Under the pieces are notes generated by a model. It saw only the letters and a list, made by a program, of their open reading frames with translations. It was not told the origin of the DNA and ran no database searches. Position numbers and translations under genes: made by a program. A stretch of DNA of 14,412 bases from Roseiarcus sp036513315 (lineage in GTDB: Bacteria; Pseudomonadota; Alphaproteobacteria; Rhizobiales; Beijerinckiaceae): positions 1 to 14,412 of the forward strand of contig DATBZF010000058.1 of assembly GCA_036513315.1 (NCBI GenBank). Reading direction: 5' to 3'. Below are positions 1 through 6,629 of this stretch, one piece after another (the first letter of the stretch is position 1; the number at the start of each line of letters is the position of its first letter).

Positions 1-162
1 CCGCCCGCCGACACGTCGCCGCCGCCGCCGCCGCCTAAAAAGGCGGATATCGCGCCCGCCCCGCCCGCCGGCGCCATGGCGCCGACCGACAAGCAGAAAC
101 TCGACGCCATCCTCAACAAGCCCGCCGCGCCGGCCAAGCCAACGCAGCCGGCCAAACCTTGA
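1..162 (+). CDS. cvpA: C-terminal tail of a CvpA-like membrane protein (partial)
   Basis: This reading frame is open from the first base of the window and ends at a TGA at 160-162, giving 53 residues. They are extremely Pro/Ala/Lys-rich apart from a central DKQKLDAILNK segment. Alphaproteobacterial CvpA proteins, thought to be inner-membrane proteins linked to colicin V production and envelope function, often end in such a low-complexity cytoplasmic tail with a short conserved D-x-x-x-L-D-x-I segment, and they often lie directly before purF. The identification rests on that tail and on position, because the membrane part lies outside the window. The stop falls in a 15-bp tandem duplication, so further in-frame TGA codons follow at 175 and 190. 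Confidence 0.6.
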   Translation, partial: PPADTSPPPPPPKKADIAPAPPAGAMAPTDKQKLDAILNKPAAPAKPTQPAKP

Positions 163-194
163 ACCGGCAAGCCTTGAACCGGCGAGCCTTGACC
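154..194 (+). repeat. 15-bp tandem duplication spanning the cvpA stop codon
   Basis: Units at 154-168 and 169-183 differ by one base (aaaccttgaaccggc and aagccttgaaccggc). A decayed third unit begins at 184 (gagccttgacc). Since 15 is a multiple of three, each unit carries the same in-frame TGA, giving three stops in the frame of the upstream gene. Confidence 0.8.
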
Positions 195-229
195 AGGGGG
201 TCGTCGGTCCCCATTTTGGTGGCCGGGCG

Positions 230-1734
230 ATGAACCAAGCGAGGCCGCCATCTCCAGTGCGCTAACGACAATCAGAGACGGCGATCTCGATTTCGATCTT
301 GAGGGCGACCGCCTGCGCGAAGAATGCGGCGTGTTCGGCATTTTCGGCCATCCCGACGCGGCGGCGATTACCGCGCTCGGCCTGCACGCGCTTCAGCATC
401 GCGGCCAGGAGGCGGCGGGCATCGTCACTTTCGACGGACGGCGTTTCCAGTCGGAACGGCGGCAGGGTCTGGTCGGCGATCATTTTTCCGACAGCGCGAC
501 GATCGAGCGCCTGCCCGGCTCCCTGGCGGTCGGCCATGTCCGCTATTCCACCACCGGCGGCACGATCCTGCGCAATGTCCAGCCTTTGTTTGCCGAACTC
601 GACGGCGGCGGCCTGGCGGTCGCGCATAATGGAAATCTCACCAACGGCCTGACGCTGCGGCGCGATTTGATCCGCGACGGCGCGATCTGCCAGTCGACCT
701 CCGACACCGAGGTCATTCTTCATCTGGTGGCGCGCTCGCGCCGCCCGCGGGTGATCGACCGTTTTATCGAATCCCTGCGCCAGATCGAAGGGGCCTACGC
801 CCTCGTCGCCCTCACCAACAAGAAGCTGATCGGCGCGCGCGATCCGCTCGGCATCCGCCCGCTGGTGCTGGGCGAACTCAACGGCTGTCCGATTCTGGCC
901 TCCGAGACCTGCGCGCTCGACATCATCGGCGCGAAATTCGTGCGCGACGTCGAAAATGGCGAGGTCGTGGTGATTTCGTCAGAGGGCGTGCAGAGCCTGC
1001 GTCCCTTCCCCGCCCAGCGGATGCGCCCCTGCATTTTCGAATATATCTATTTCGCGCGGCCCGATTCCGTCGTGCATGGCAAATCCGTCTATGACGCGCG
1101 CAAGGCGATGGGCGCGGAACTGGCGCGCGAGGCGCCGGCCGTGGCCGATGTCGTCGTGCCGGTACCCGATTCCGGCGTGCCGGCGGCGCTCGGCTATGCC
1201 CAGACCTGCGGCATTCCGTTCGAGCTCGGCATTATCCGCAACCATTATGTCGGCCGCACCTTCATCCAGCCGACCCAGGCGATCCGGGAGCTCGGCGTGC
1301 GCCTCAAGCACAACGCCAATCGCGCGGTAATTTCGGGCAAACGCGTGGTTTTGATCGACGATTCGATTGTGCGCGGCACGACTTCGGTGAAAATCGTGCA
1401 AATGATGCGCGAAGCCGGCGCCGCCGAGGTGCATTTCCGCATTTCGTCGCCGCCGATCACCCATCCCGATTATTACGGCATCGACACCCCCGAGCGCGAT
1501 AAACTATTGGCCGCGCGCATGAATCTTGAGGAAATGCGGGAATTCATGGGGGCCGACAGCCTGGCGTTCCTGTCGGTCGACGGCATTTACCGCGCGATGG
1601 GCTATCCCGGCCGTGATCCCGCGCAGCCCCAATTCACCGATCATTGCTTCACCGGCGATTACCCGACGCGGTTGACCGACGTCATCGGCGAATCCGCCAA
1701 GCAGCAATTGTCGCTGCTGGCGGAGGCGGGCTAG
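230..1734 (+). CDS. purF: Amidophosphoribosyltransferase PurF, with an anomalous 5' end
   Basis: PurF makes 5-phosphoribosylamine from PRPP and glutamine, the first step of de novo purine synthesis, in the cytoplasm. The protein shows the Ntn-type glutaminase start E-E-C-G-V-F-G-I with the nucleophile Cys at 325-327, the N-G-N-L glutamine site at 628-639, and the PRPP-binding motif VVLIDDSIVRGTTS at 1345-1386. Length and C-terminus are typical of the family. The start is a problem. Frame +1 is open from a TGA at 190-192 but has no ATG, GTG or TTG before the catalytic Cys. The first such codon is GTG 331, which lies after it. ATG 230 in frame +2 reads MNQARPPSPVR and hits TAA at 263. One missing base near 262 would join it to the coding-looking LTTIRDGDLDFDLEGDRLRE. 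I placed the start at 230 on that reading. Function is near certain; the start is not. Confidence 0.9.
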
Positions 1735-1759
1735 GCGACGACGGCTGCTTGAAATCTCG

Positions 1760-1905
1760 AATGCAACGCCCTCCCCTTTGCATCCCGACACGTCGTGCCC
1801 GGGCTGGTCCCGGGCATCCACGCCGAGCGGAAACTGCCAAGTTCAAAAGTTTGATGCAACGACGCGGCGTGGATGGCCGGGACAAGCCCGGCCAAGACGT
1901 CCGAG
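1760..1905. repeat. Inverted-pair dispersed repeat, family 1 copy 1 (REPIN-like)
   Basis: Two roughly 34-base units face each other: 1791-1824 and 1866-1899. They pair at 30 of 34 positions around a 41-base spacer. Each unit is also a hairpin in itself, for example ggccggg-acaag-cccggcc in the right unit. A smaller hairpin, ATGCAA/TTGCAT, lies just to the left (about 1760-1783). A second copy of the whole arrangement is at 5319-5492. I recognise the right unit as the dispersed GCCGGG-ACAAG-CCCGGC element common in Rhizobiales genomes. There is no coding evidence. The rest of the purF-to-DUF1127 gap, 1906-2030, shows nothing I can name. Confidence 0.8.
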
Positions 1906-2029
1906 GAGGGCGCGGTCTTGGCGGCCCTTGATTTTGGTGCGCCGCAGCAACATCTGTCATGAAAATTTCGCATTGGCCGGTCAGACGATTTGGGTCATAG
2001 CCCTGCCATATTTGCGCCATCCTTCCTAA

Positions 2030-2145
2030 TTTGATGATGCGGCATGATCGTTTGTGAGTGTTTGAGCAGTTTTCTGAAGATTTTATTAAAATAGCGATGC
2101 ATTTTGTGCATGGCTGATGGACGGTCTTTCATCTTCTCTTTCTCA
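2030..2145 (+). promoter_or_regulatory. AT-rich promoter region of the DUF1127 gene
   Basis: Base composition drops sharply to AT-rich here, unlike the GC-rich flanks. A sigma70-like -10 candidate TAAAAT lies at 2087-2092, and a weak TTGAGC at 2062-2067 could be the -35 with a longish 19-base spacer. Just downstream is an inverted repeat, ATGCA-ttttg-TGCAT, at 2097-2111, close to the predicted transcription start, where a repressor could bind. The transcript would have a 5' leader of roughly 140 bases. Promoter elements are inferred from sequence only. Confidence 0.4.
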
Positions 2146-2240
2146 TGTTCATCGATTATGTTGCAGCGCACTGGCTGAGGCGATCGTCCATTCGGGATGC
2201 GCCAAGCCGACGGATCAACGCAAGAACAAAGGAGAGGGCT

Positions 2241-2402
2241 ATGACCTCGATCAAGACTATCACTGAGAAGCTCAACGCCTGGCGCCGCTATCGCGAAGCC
2301 GTGCGTGAATTGTCCCGCCTGAATGACCGTGAACTGAGCGACATCGGCATCCGCCGTGGCGACATCGAGTTCATCGTGCGTCAGAGCGTCGCCGCCGCCT
2401 AA
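2241..2402 (+). CDS. Small DUF1127-family protein, 53 residues
   Basis: The protein has the arginine-rich DUF1127 pattern: W-R-R-Y-R-E followed by ELSRLNDRELSDIGIRRGDI and a short Ala tail. DUF1127 proteins are very short and numerous in alphaproteobacteria. Studied members in Agrobacterium and Rhodobacter affect growth, phosphate handling and RNA metabolism, and one binds RNA; the role of this copy is unknown. I chose ATG 2241 because a strong Shine-Dalgarno (ggagagg, 2231-2237) precedes it and the length fits the family. The frame is open back to an ATG at 2145, but those extra 32 residues are not family-like. It is a single-gene unit: AT-rich promoter region upstream, Rho-independent terminator 57 bases downstream. 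Confidence 0.9.
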   Translation: MTSIKTITEKLNAWRRYREAVRELSRLNDRELSDIGIRRGDIEFIVRQSVAAA

Positions 2403-2458
2403 TTGACGGACAGCGCGGGAGTGGCTGACTCCTCCCAGTCAAAGCCCCCGCGTTTCAG

Positions 2459-2492
2459 CGCCCGCCGGATCCTCCCCCGGCGGGCGTTTTAT
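2459..2492 (+). terminator. Rho-independent terminator after the DUF1127 gene
   Basis: A perfect 10-bp stem, cgcccgccgg (2459-2468) with ccggcgggcg (2477-2486), closes an 8-base loop and is followed directly by TTTTAT. This is the clearest intrinsic terminator in the window, and it isolates the small gene from trmFO. Confidence 0.9.
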
Positions 2493-2558
2493 CTTTGCGC
2501 AGAGCCGTCCTGCCCGAACCTGATTGACTAGGCCGCGCCGCTTTGTGACAAGCGGGCG

Positions 2559-3953
2559 ATGAAAGCGATCCATGTCATCGGCGGCGGCCTCGCCGGCTGC
2601 GAAGCGGCCTGGCAAACCGCCCGCGCCGAAGTCCCGGTCATCCTGCACGAAATGCGCCCCGAGCGCGGCACCGAAGCGCATCGGACCGACCGGCTGGCCG
2701 AACTCGTCTGCTCCAATTCCTTCCGTTCCGACGATGCCGAGAACAACGCGGTCGGCGTGATCCATCGAGAGATGCGCGCCATGGGCTCGCTGATCATGCG
2801 CGCGGCCGACGCCCATCAGGTGCCCGCCGGCGGCGCCCTCGCCGTCGACCGCGACGGGTTCTCGGCAGCGGTGCAGGCGGCGATCGAGAACGAACCCCGC
2901 ATCGCCATCGCGCGCGGCGAAGTCGCGGCGATTCCGCCCGAAGATTGGGACAGCGTCGTCATCGCCACCGGCCCCTTGACTTCGCCGGCGCTGGGCGCGG
3001 CGATCGGCGCCCTGACGGGAGAAAAGGAACTAGCCTTTTTCGACGCTATCGCGCCGATCGTGCATCGCGATTCGATCGACATGAGCAAGGCCTGGCTGCA
3101 ATCGCGCTACGACAAGGCCGGACCCGGCGGCAGCGGCGCCGATTACATCAACTGCCCCTTGAATCGCGATCAATACGAGAATTTCATCGACGCGCTGCTC
3201 GCCGCCGAGAAGACCGAGTTCAAGGACTTCGAGGACACGCCCTATTTCGACGGCTGCCTGCCGATCGAAGTGATGGCCGAGCGCGGCCGGGAAACGCTGC
3301 GCTGGGGTCCGATGAAACCGATCGGGCTGACCAATTCCCATCAACCGAGCGTGAAGCCCTTTGCGGTGGTGCAATTGCGCCAGGATAATGCGCTCGGCAC
3401 GCTCTATAATATGGTCGGCTTCCAGACCAAGCTGAAATACGGCGAGCAGGCGCGCGTGCTGCGCGCCATTCCGGGGCTGGAGGGCGCGGAATTTGCGCGG
3501 CTCGGCGGCTTGCATCGCAACACGTTTCTCAATTCGCCGCGCCTGCTCGATCCGCTGCTGCGCCTCAAAGCGATGCCACGGCTGCGTTTTGCCGGGCAGA
3601 TCACCGGCTGCGAAGGCTATGTCGAAAGCGCCGCGGTCGGCCTGATCGCGGGCCGGCTCGCGGCGGCCGAGCGCAAAGGGGCGCCCGCCGTGCTGCCGCC
3701 CGACACGACCGCGATCGGCGCGCTCATCAACCACATCACCGGCGGCCATATCGAGACGATCGACGCCGGACCGCGCTCATTCCAGCCGATGAATGTGAAT
3801 TTCGGCCTGTTCCCGCCGATCGACGGGCCGCAGGCGGAATCCAGCGGCAAGCGTCTGCGCGGGCCTGAGCGCGGCGCGGCGCGCAAGCGTGCGCTATCGG
3901 CGAGAGCGCAGGTCGATATGGCGCGATGGCTGACCAGCGCCGGTTGGAGCTGA
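2559..3953 (+). CDS. trmFO: Methylenetetrahydrofolate-tRNA (uracil-5-)-methyltransferase TrmFO
   Basis: TrmFO is a folate- and FAD-dependent enzyme that makes ribothymidine at position 54 of the tRNA T-loop, taking the methylene carbon from methylenetetrahydrofolate. The 464-residue protein starts with the FAD-binding G-G-G-L-A-G at residues 8-13 and contains ELVCSNSFRSD with Cys51. It also has DGCLPIEVMAERG with Cys233. These match the two conserved cysteines (Cys53 and Cys226 in the Bacillus subtilis enzyme) used in catalysis. Later family blocks include RWGPMKPIGL, NMVGFQTKLK and FAGQITGCEGYVES. Length is normal for the family, and ATG 2559 gives the dinucleotide-binding strand at the proper place. 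The 3' end is followed within 20 bases by a repeat element. Confidence 0.97.
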   Translation: MKAIHVIGGGLAGCEAAWQTARAEVPVILHEMRPERGTEAHRTDRLAELVCSNSFRSDDAENNAVGVIHREMRAMGSLIMRAADAHQVPAGGALAVDRDGFSAAVQAAIENEPRIAIARGEVAAIPPEDWDSVVIATGPLTSPALGAAIGALTGEKELAFFDAIAPIVHRDSIDMSKAWLQSRYDKAGPGGSGADYINCPLNRDQYENFIDALLAAEKTEFKDFEDTPYFDGCLPIEVMAERGRETLRWGPMKPIGLTNSHQPSVKPFAVVQLRQDNALGTLYNMVGFQTKLKYGEQARVLRAIPGLEGAEFARLGGLHRNTFLNSPRLLDPLLRLKAMPRLRFAGQITGCEGYVESAAVGLIAGRLAAAERKGAPAVLPPDTTAIGALINHITGGHIETIDAGPRSFQPMNVNFGLFPPIDGPQAESSGKRLRGPERGAARKRALSARAQVDMARWLTSAGWS

Positions 3954-3971
3954 TCGGTATCGGTGAGCGGC

Positions 3972-4082
3972 GCTTGAAAAGAATTGAGATCGGATTCCTG
4001 CATTGATTTCTTGGGCGGAGCGAGGCGCAAAATTGCCGCCAAGAGATCAATGAAGGCTTGTCGCCGAGCGCGCCGCCCTCCG
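3972..4082. repeat. Hairpin repeat, family 2 copy 1 (short form)
   Basis: Arms 3997-4018 and 4036-4056 are inverted copies (cattgatttcttgggcgg against ccgccaagagatcaatg) around a 17-base loop. The sequence outside the arms also matches copy 2 at 6457-6590. It fills almost the whole gap between trmFO and the SAHH-like gene. Its forward frame is open and joins the downstream gene, giving a false N-terminal extension that starts R-S-D-S-C-I-D-F-L-G-G-A-R-R. Confidence 0.8.
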
Positions 4083-4100
4083 AAATCAGAGTATTCCGCC

Positions 4101-5261
4101 ATGTCATCATCCGAGTCCAAAACCCGCATCGACTGGATCGCGTCGAGCTGCCGCCTGCTGCAAGCGACCGCCGCGGAATTCGCCAACTCGCGGCCGTTCG
4201 CCGGCCTGACCATCGGGACCGCGATCCATCTCGAGCCGAAGACCGCGGCGCTGCTGACCACCCTGCAGGCGGGCGGCGCCCGCATCGTCGCGACAGGCAA
4301 TCTCAATAGCACGCAGCCGGCGACGATCGCCTATCTCGCCGAGCGCGGCGTTCAGGTCATCGGCGAACAGACGACCGATTCGAAAGCGCATGGCCGCTTT
4401 CTCGACGCCATCCTCGCTGAAAAGCCGGACCTGCTGCTCGACAATGGCGGCGATCTCTTCGCACGCGTCGCGGAGCGATCCTATCCCGCATTGCGCGGCG
4501 GCACCGAGGAGACGACGTCCGGCCGCGCCCGCCTTGCGCCGCTGCGCGAGGCGATCAAGGTCCCGGTGCTTGTCATCAACGACAGTCCCATCAAGCAATT
4601 CGCCGAGAACAGGCATGCAGTCGGCCAAAGCCTGTTCGAAAGCGCCATGCGGTTCACCAACCGCAGCACCAATGGCAAACGCGTAACGGTGTTCGGCTAT
4701 GGCGCATGCGGGCGCGGAACGGCGGCGTGTTTCCGCAACGCCTACAGCCTCGTCAGCGTCGTCGACGTCAATCCGGTAACGACCTTGGAAGCCCATCTCG
4801 ACGGCTTTGCGACACCTATACGCGAACAGGCGATCGGCGAGGCCGATGTCATCCTTACCGTCACCGGCGCGCCTGACGTCATCACGGCGCGCGACCTTGC
4901 TTTGCTTAAGGACGGCGTCATCCTGATCAACGGCGGCCACCTGCCGCACGAGATCGACGCGACGGCGATTGCCGACGACGCAAGCGTTGTCGAGAGGATC
5001 GCTTATCCCAACGAGGGGATCGAAAGCTTCCGTCTTGCCGACAGTCGAACGATCCATCTGCTGGGCGCCGGCCATATGGCCAATCTCGCCGGGCCGCGCC
5101 CGCTCGGCAATTCCGTGGAATCGATGGATCTCGGCTTTGCGCTGCAGGCGCGCTGCCTGGAGCGCGTGGCGCGCGGCATCGGCCGAGGCCATTGCGTCGT
5201 GCCGGTCCCCGCCGACATCGACGCCGCCGTCGCCTCGGCCTATCTCGCGCTGCATCGGTGA
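4101..5261 (+). CDS. Divergent S-adenosyl-L-homocysteine hydrolase-like NAD-binding protein
   Basis: This 386-residue protein aligns along most of its length with S-adenosylhomocysteine hydrolase (SAHH). It has an IHLEPKTA segment with His43, NLNSTQ (66-72), LLLDNGGD (111-118), TEETTSG (135-141), INDSPIK (159-165), a Rossmann GYGACGRG (199-206) and GGH (278-280). Several key positions differ from my recall of human SAHH: Asp131 is Asn115, Asp190 is Glu169, and the GHP of the His353 loop is absent. The C-terminal tail carrying Lys426 and Tyr430, which completes the neighbouring subunit's NAD site, is missing. Lys186 (Lys165), Glu156 (Glu137), Asn181 (Asn160) and Asn191 (Asn170) are kept. It may therefore be a paralog with another substrate or a lost activity. 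I chose ATG 4101 because codons upstream belong to a dispersed repeat. No clear Shine-Dalgarno is visible. Confidence 0.85.
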   Translation: MSSSESKTRIDWIASSCRLLQATAAEFANSRPFAGLTIGTAIHLEPKTAALLTTLQAGGARIVATGNLNSTQPATIAYLAERGVQVIGEQTTDSKAHGRFLDAILAEKPDLLLDNGGDLFARVAERSYPALRGGTEETTSGRARLAPLREAIKVPVLVINDSPIKQFAENRHAVGQSLFESAMRFTNRSTNGKRVTVFGYGACGRGTAACFRNAYSLVSVVDVNPVTTLEAHLDGFATPIREQAIGEADVILTVTGAPDVITARDLALLKDGVILINGGHLPHEIDATAIADDASVVERIAYPNEGIESFRLADSRTIHLLGAGHMANLAGPRPLGNSVESMDLGFALQARCLERVARGIGRGHCVVPVPADIDAAVASAYLALHR

Positions 5262-5318
5262 ATGGCTGCGCTCATTCCCTCCCCCCTTGTGGGCAGGGCT
5301 ATCCGGGGAACAGAATTA

Positions 5319-5492
5319 GGTTGCAGCGCTCCGCCTTTTGCAACCCCAGCACGTCATGCCCGGCCTTGTGCCGGGCATCCACGCCCAGAAGCCATCGCCA
5401 ACCTCCGAAGTTGTTTGCAGCGGCGCCGCGTGCGGACGAATGCTCCGCATTCGCCTTGGGATGGCCGGGACAAGCCCGGCCATGACGTCGAG
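5319..5492. repeat. Inverted-pair dispersed repeat, family 1 copy 2
   Basis: Inverted units lie at 5352-5385 and about 5458-5487 and match at 25 of 29 core positions. A small flanking hairpin (ggttgca 5319-5325 with tgcaacc 5339-5345) sits to the left, as in copy 1. The spacer is longer here, about 72 bases, and carries its own hairpin, cgaatg-ctccg-cattcg. The element lies between the convergent SAHH-like and phytoene-synthase-like genes, where it could end or stabilise transcripts. The remaining bases to 5588 hold nothing I can identify. Confidence 0.8.
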
Positions 5493-5588
5493 GGGAAGTG
5501 CACAACCCAATTACATCTCCGATTCTGAAACTTTTCATTTTCCCCGGACAGCGGAGGGAACTCCAGCGCACACCTTGCCCTGCCCCCA

Positions 5589-6449
5589 TCACATCCTCCG
5601 CGCGGCGCGCCACAGCGCCCATTGCCGGCGCCATTGCGGCGCCTCGATGATTGTCTCGAACGGCGCGTAGCGCGTGCGCTCCATCGCCACGAGATAAAGG
5701 GGCACATAGGCGAGCGGAAGGAAGGCGGGCGCGATTTCGCTTTGGCGTTGGCCCAGCAGCGCGCGCGCCTGGCCAAGATGCCGGTGCGCGTGGCCGCGCA
5801 GTTCGCCGAGCGCGGCGCGCAGCGCGGGACTGTCGCGCCTGGCGACAATATCTTCGCGCGACAGGCCGTGGCGGCCCAGAAGATCGGCCGGGAGAAAGAC
5901 CTGGCCGCGCGCGCTGGTCAGCGGCAGTGCGCGCAAAAGCCCTGTCATCGCATAGGCGACGCCGGCATGGCCTGCCGCATCGGCGCCGCCGGGATCGCGC
6001 CCCTGCCCTAGAATGAGCGCGCCGAGGCGAAACAGCGTCGAACAGGTCTCGCCGCAATAGCCTTCGAGATCATTGAGGCTCGGCATCGGGTCGTCGTAAA
6101 GATCGAAGGTGCGGCCATCGAGCAGGGCTTCGAATGCCTGCATCGGCAGATGGAACCTGCCGATCGTGTCGATCAACGCGGCAGCGACCGGATGGCCGGC
6201 GACCTCGCCGCGGCCTTCGCCGGCCAAAGCCTCGCGCCACCATTGCAGACGCATCTCGCCTGCCAGCGGCGTGCGCGTGATTTCGCGCAGACGGCCGACT
6301 TCATAGGAAAAGGCGGTCAGCGCATAAAGATGCGGTCGCGCGGCGATGGGCGCGAACAGGCCGGCGAGCCAGCGGTCGCGATCATGATCGCGCGTGAGCG
6401 CTTCGCAATGGGCATAGGCTTGCGCGAGAGCGTCGGAAGATGGAATCAT
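5589..6449 (-). CDS. Squalene/phytoene synthase family protein, NDUFAF6-like
   Basis: This 286-residue protein has the all-helical squalene/phytoene synthase fold signature: FSYEVGRLREI near residue 47, RLQWWREAL near 67, TFDLYDDP in the middle, and TGLLRALPLTSARGQVFLPADLL near 170. The Asp-rich D-x-x-x-D metal-binding motifs that true squalene and phytoene synthases need for prenyl diphosphate are absent at the expected places. That matches the NDUFAF6-like branch, whose human member is a mitochondrial complex I assembly factor. A carotenoid or hopanoid role is therefore less likely than an assembly role, but neither is shown. It is read on the minus strand from ATG 6447-6449, and no good Shine-Dalgarno is visible. 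A dispersed repeat begins eight bases upstream of the start codon, inside the expected promoter. Confidence 0.85.
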   Translation of the reverse strand: MIPSSDALAQAYAHCEALTRDHDRDRWLAGLFAPIAARPHLYALTAFSYEVGRLREITRTPLAGEMRLQWWREALAGEGRGEVAGHPVAAALIDTIGRFHLPMQAFEALLDGRTFDLYDDPMPSLNDLEGYCGETCSTLFRLGALILGQGRDPGGADAAGHAGVAYAMTGLLRALPLTSARGQVFLPADLLGRHGLSREDIVARRDSPALRAALGELRGHAHRHLGQARALLGQRQSEIAPAFLPLAYVPLYLVAMERTRYAPFETIIEAPQWRRQWALWRAARRM

Positions 6450-6456
6450 TCAGGGC

Positions 6457-6590
6457 GTTCGAAAAGGTTGAGGTCAGATTCCTCCATTGATTTCTTGGGC
6501 GGAGCGAGGCGCGGAAGGAACTCCTTCCGCGCAAAATGGCCGCCAAGAGATCAATGGAGGTTTGTCGCCAAGCGTGGCGGCGCCTTCCCG
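6457..6590. repeat. Hairpin repeat, family 2 copy 2 (long form)
   Basis: Outer arms 6481-6502 and 6540-6560 pair over 21 positions with one bulge and one G-T wobble. Inside is a second palindrome, gcgcggaagga-ac-tccttccgcgc. Relative to copy 1 this copy has 20 extra bases (ggaaggaactccttccgcgc), lying between two GCGC repeats. It occupies the 180-base gap between the divergent phytoene-synthase-like and cupin genes. Confidence 0.85.
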
Positions 6591-6629
6591 GGTCGTCTCG
6601 TGGAAAGGCTCTAACAGGAAGGCGTTGGA

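Noticed and set aside
230..270. Programmed ribosomal frameshift in purF
   Set aside because: No slippery heptamer or downstream pseudoknot is evident at the frame change; a sequence error or simple mutation is likelier.
331..1734. purF beginning at GTG 331 as the longest standard open frame
   Set aside because: This start lies two codons after the catalytic Cys, which PurF needs as its N-terminal nucleophile, and clear family sequence continues upstream.
2145..2240. N-terminal extension of the DUF1127 protein from ATG 2145
   Set aside because: The extra residues are not family-like and a strong Shine-Dalgarno sits just before ATG 2241.
3984..4100. N-terminal extension of the SAHH-like protein
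   Set aside because: The stretch is largely the family 2 hairpin repeat, which recurs at 6457-6590 in another context, so its open frame is accidental.
3954..4100. SAH riboswitch upstream of the SAHH-like gene
   Set aside because: The gap is filled by a dispersed hairpin repeat also found in an unrelated promoter, and I see no SAH-aptamer-like core.
4107..5255. Long minus-strand frame opposite the SAHH-like gene, and a similar one at 12773-13900 opposite the ABC-F gene
   Set aside because: Both are antisense shadows with no recognisable domain, while the plus strand encodes clear family motifs.
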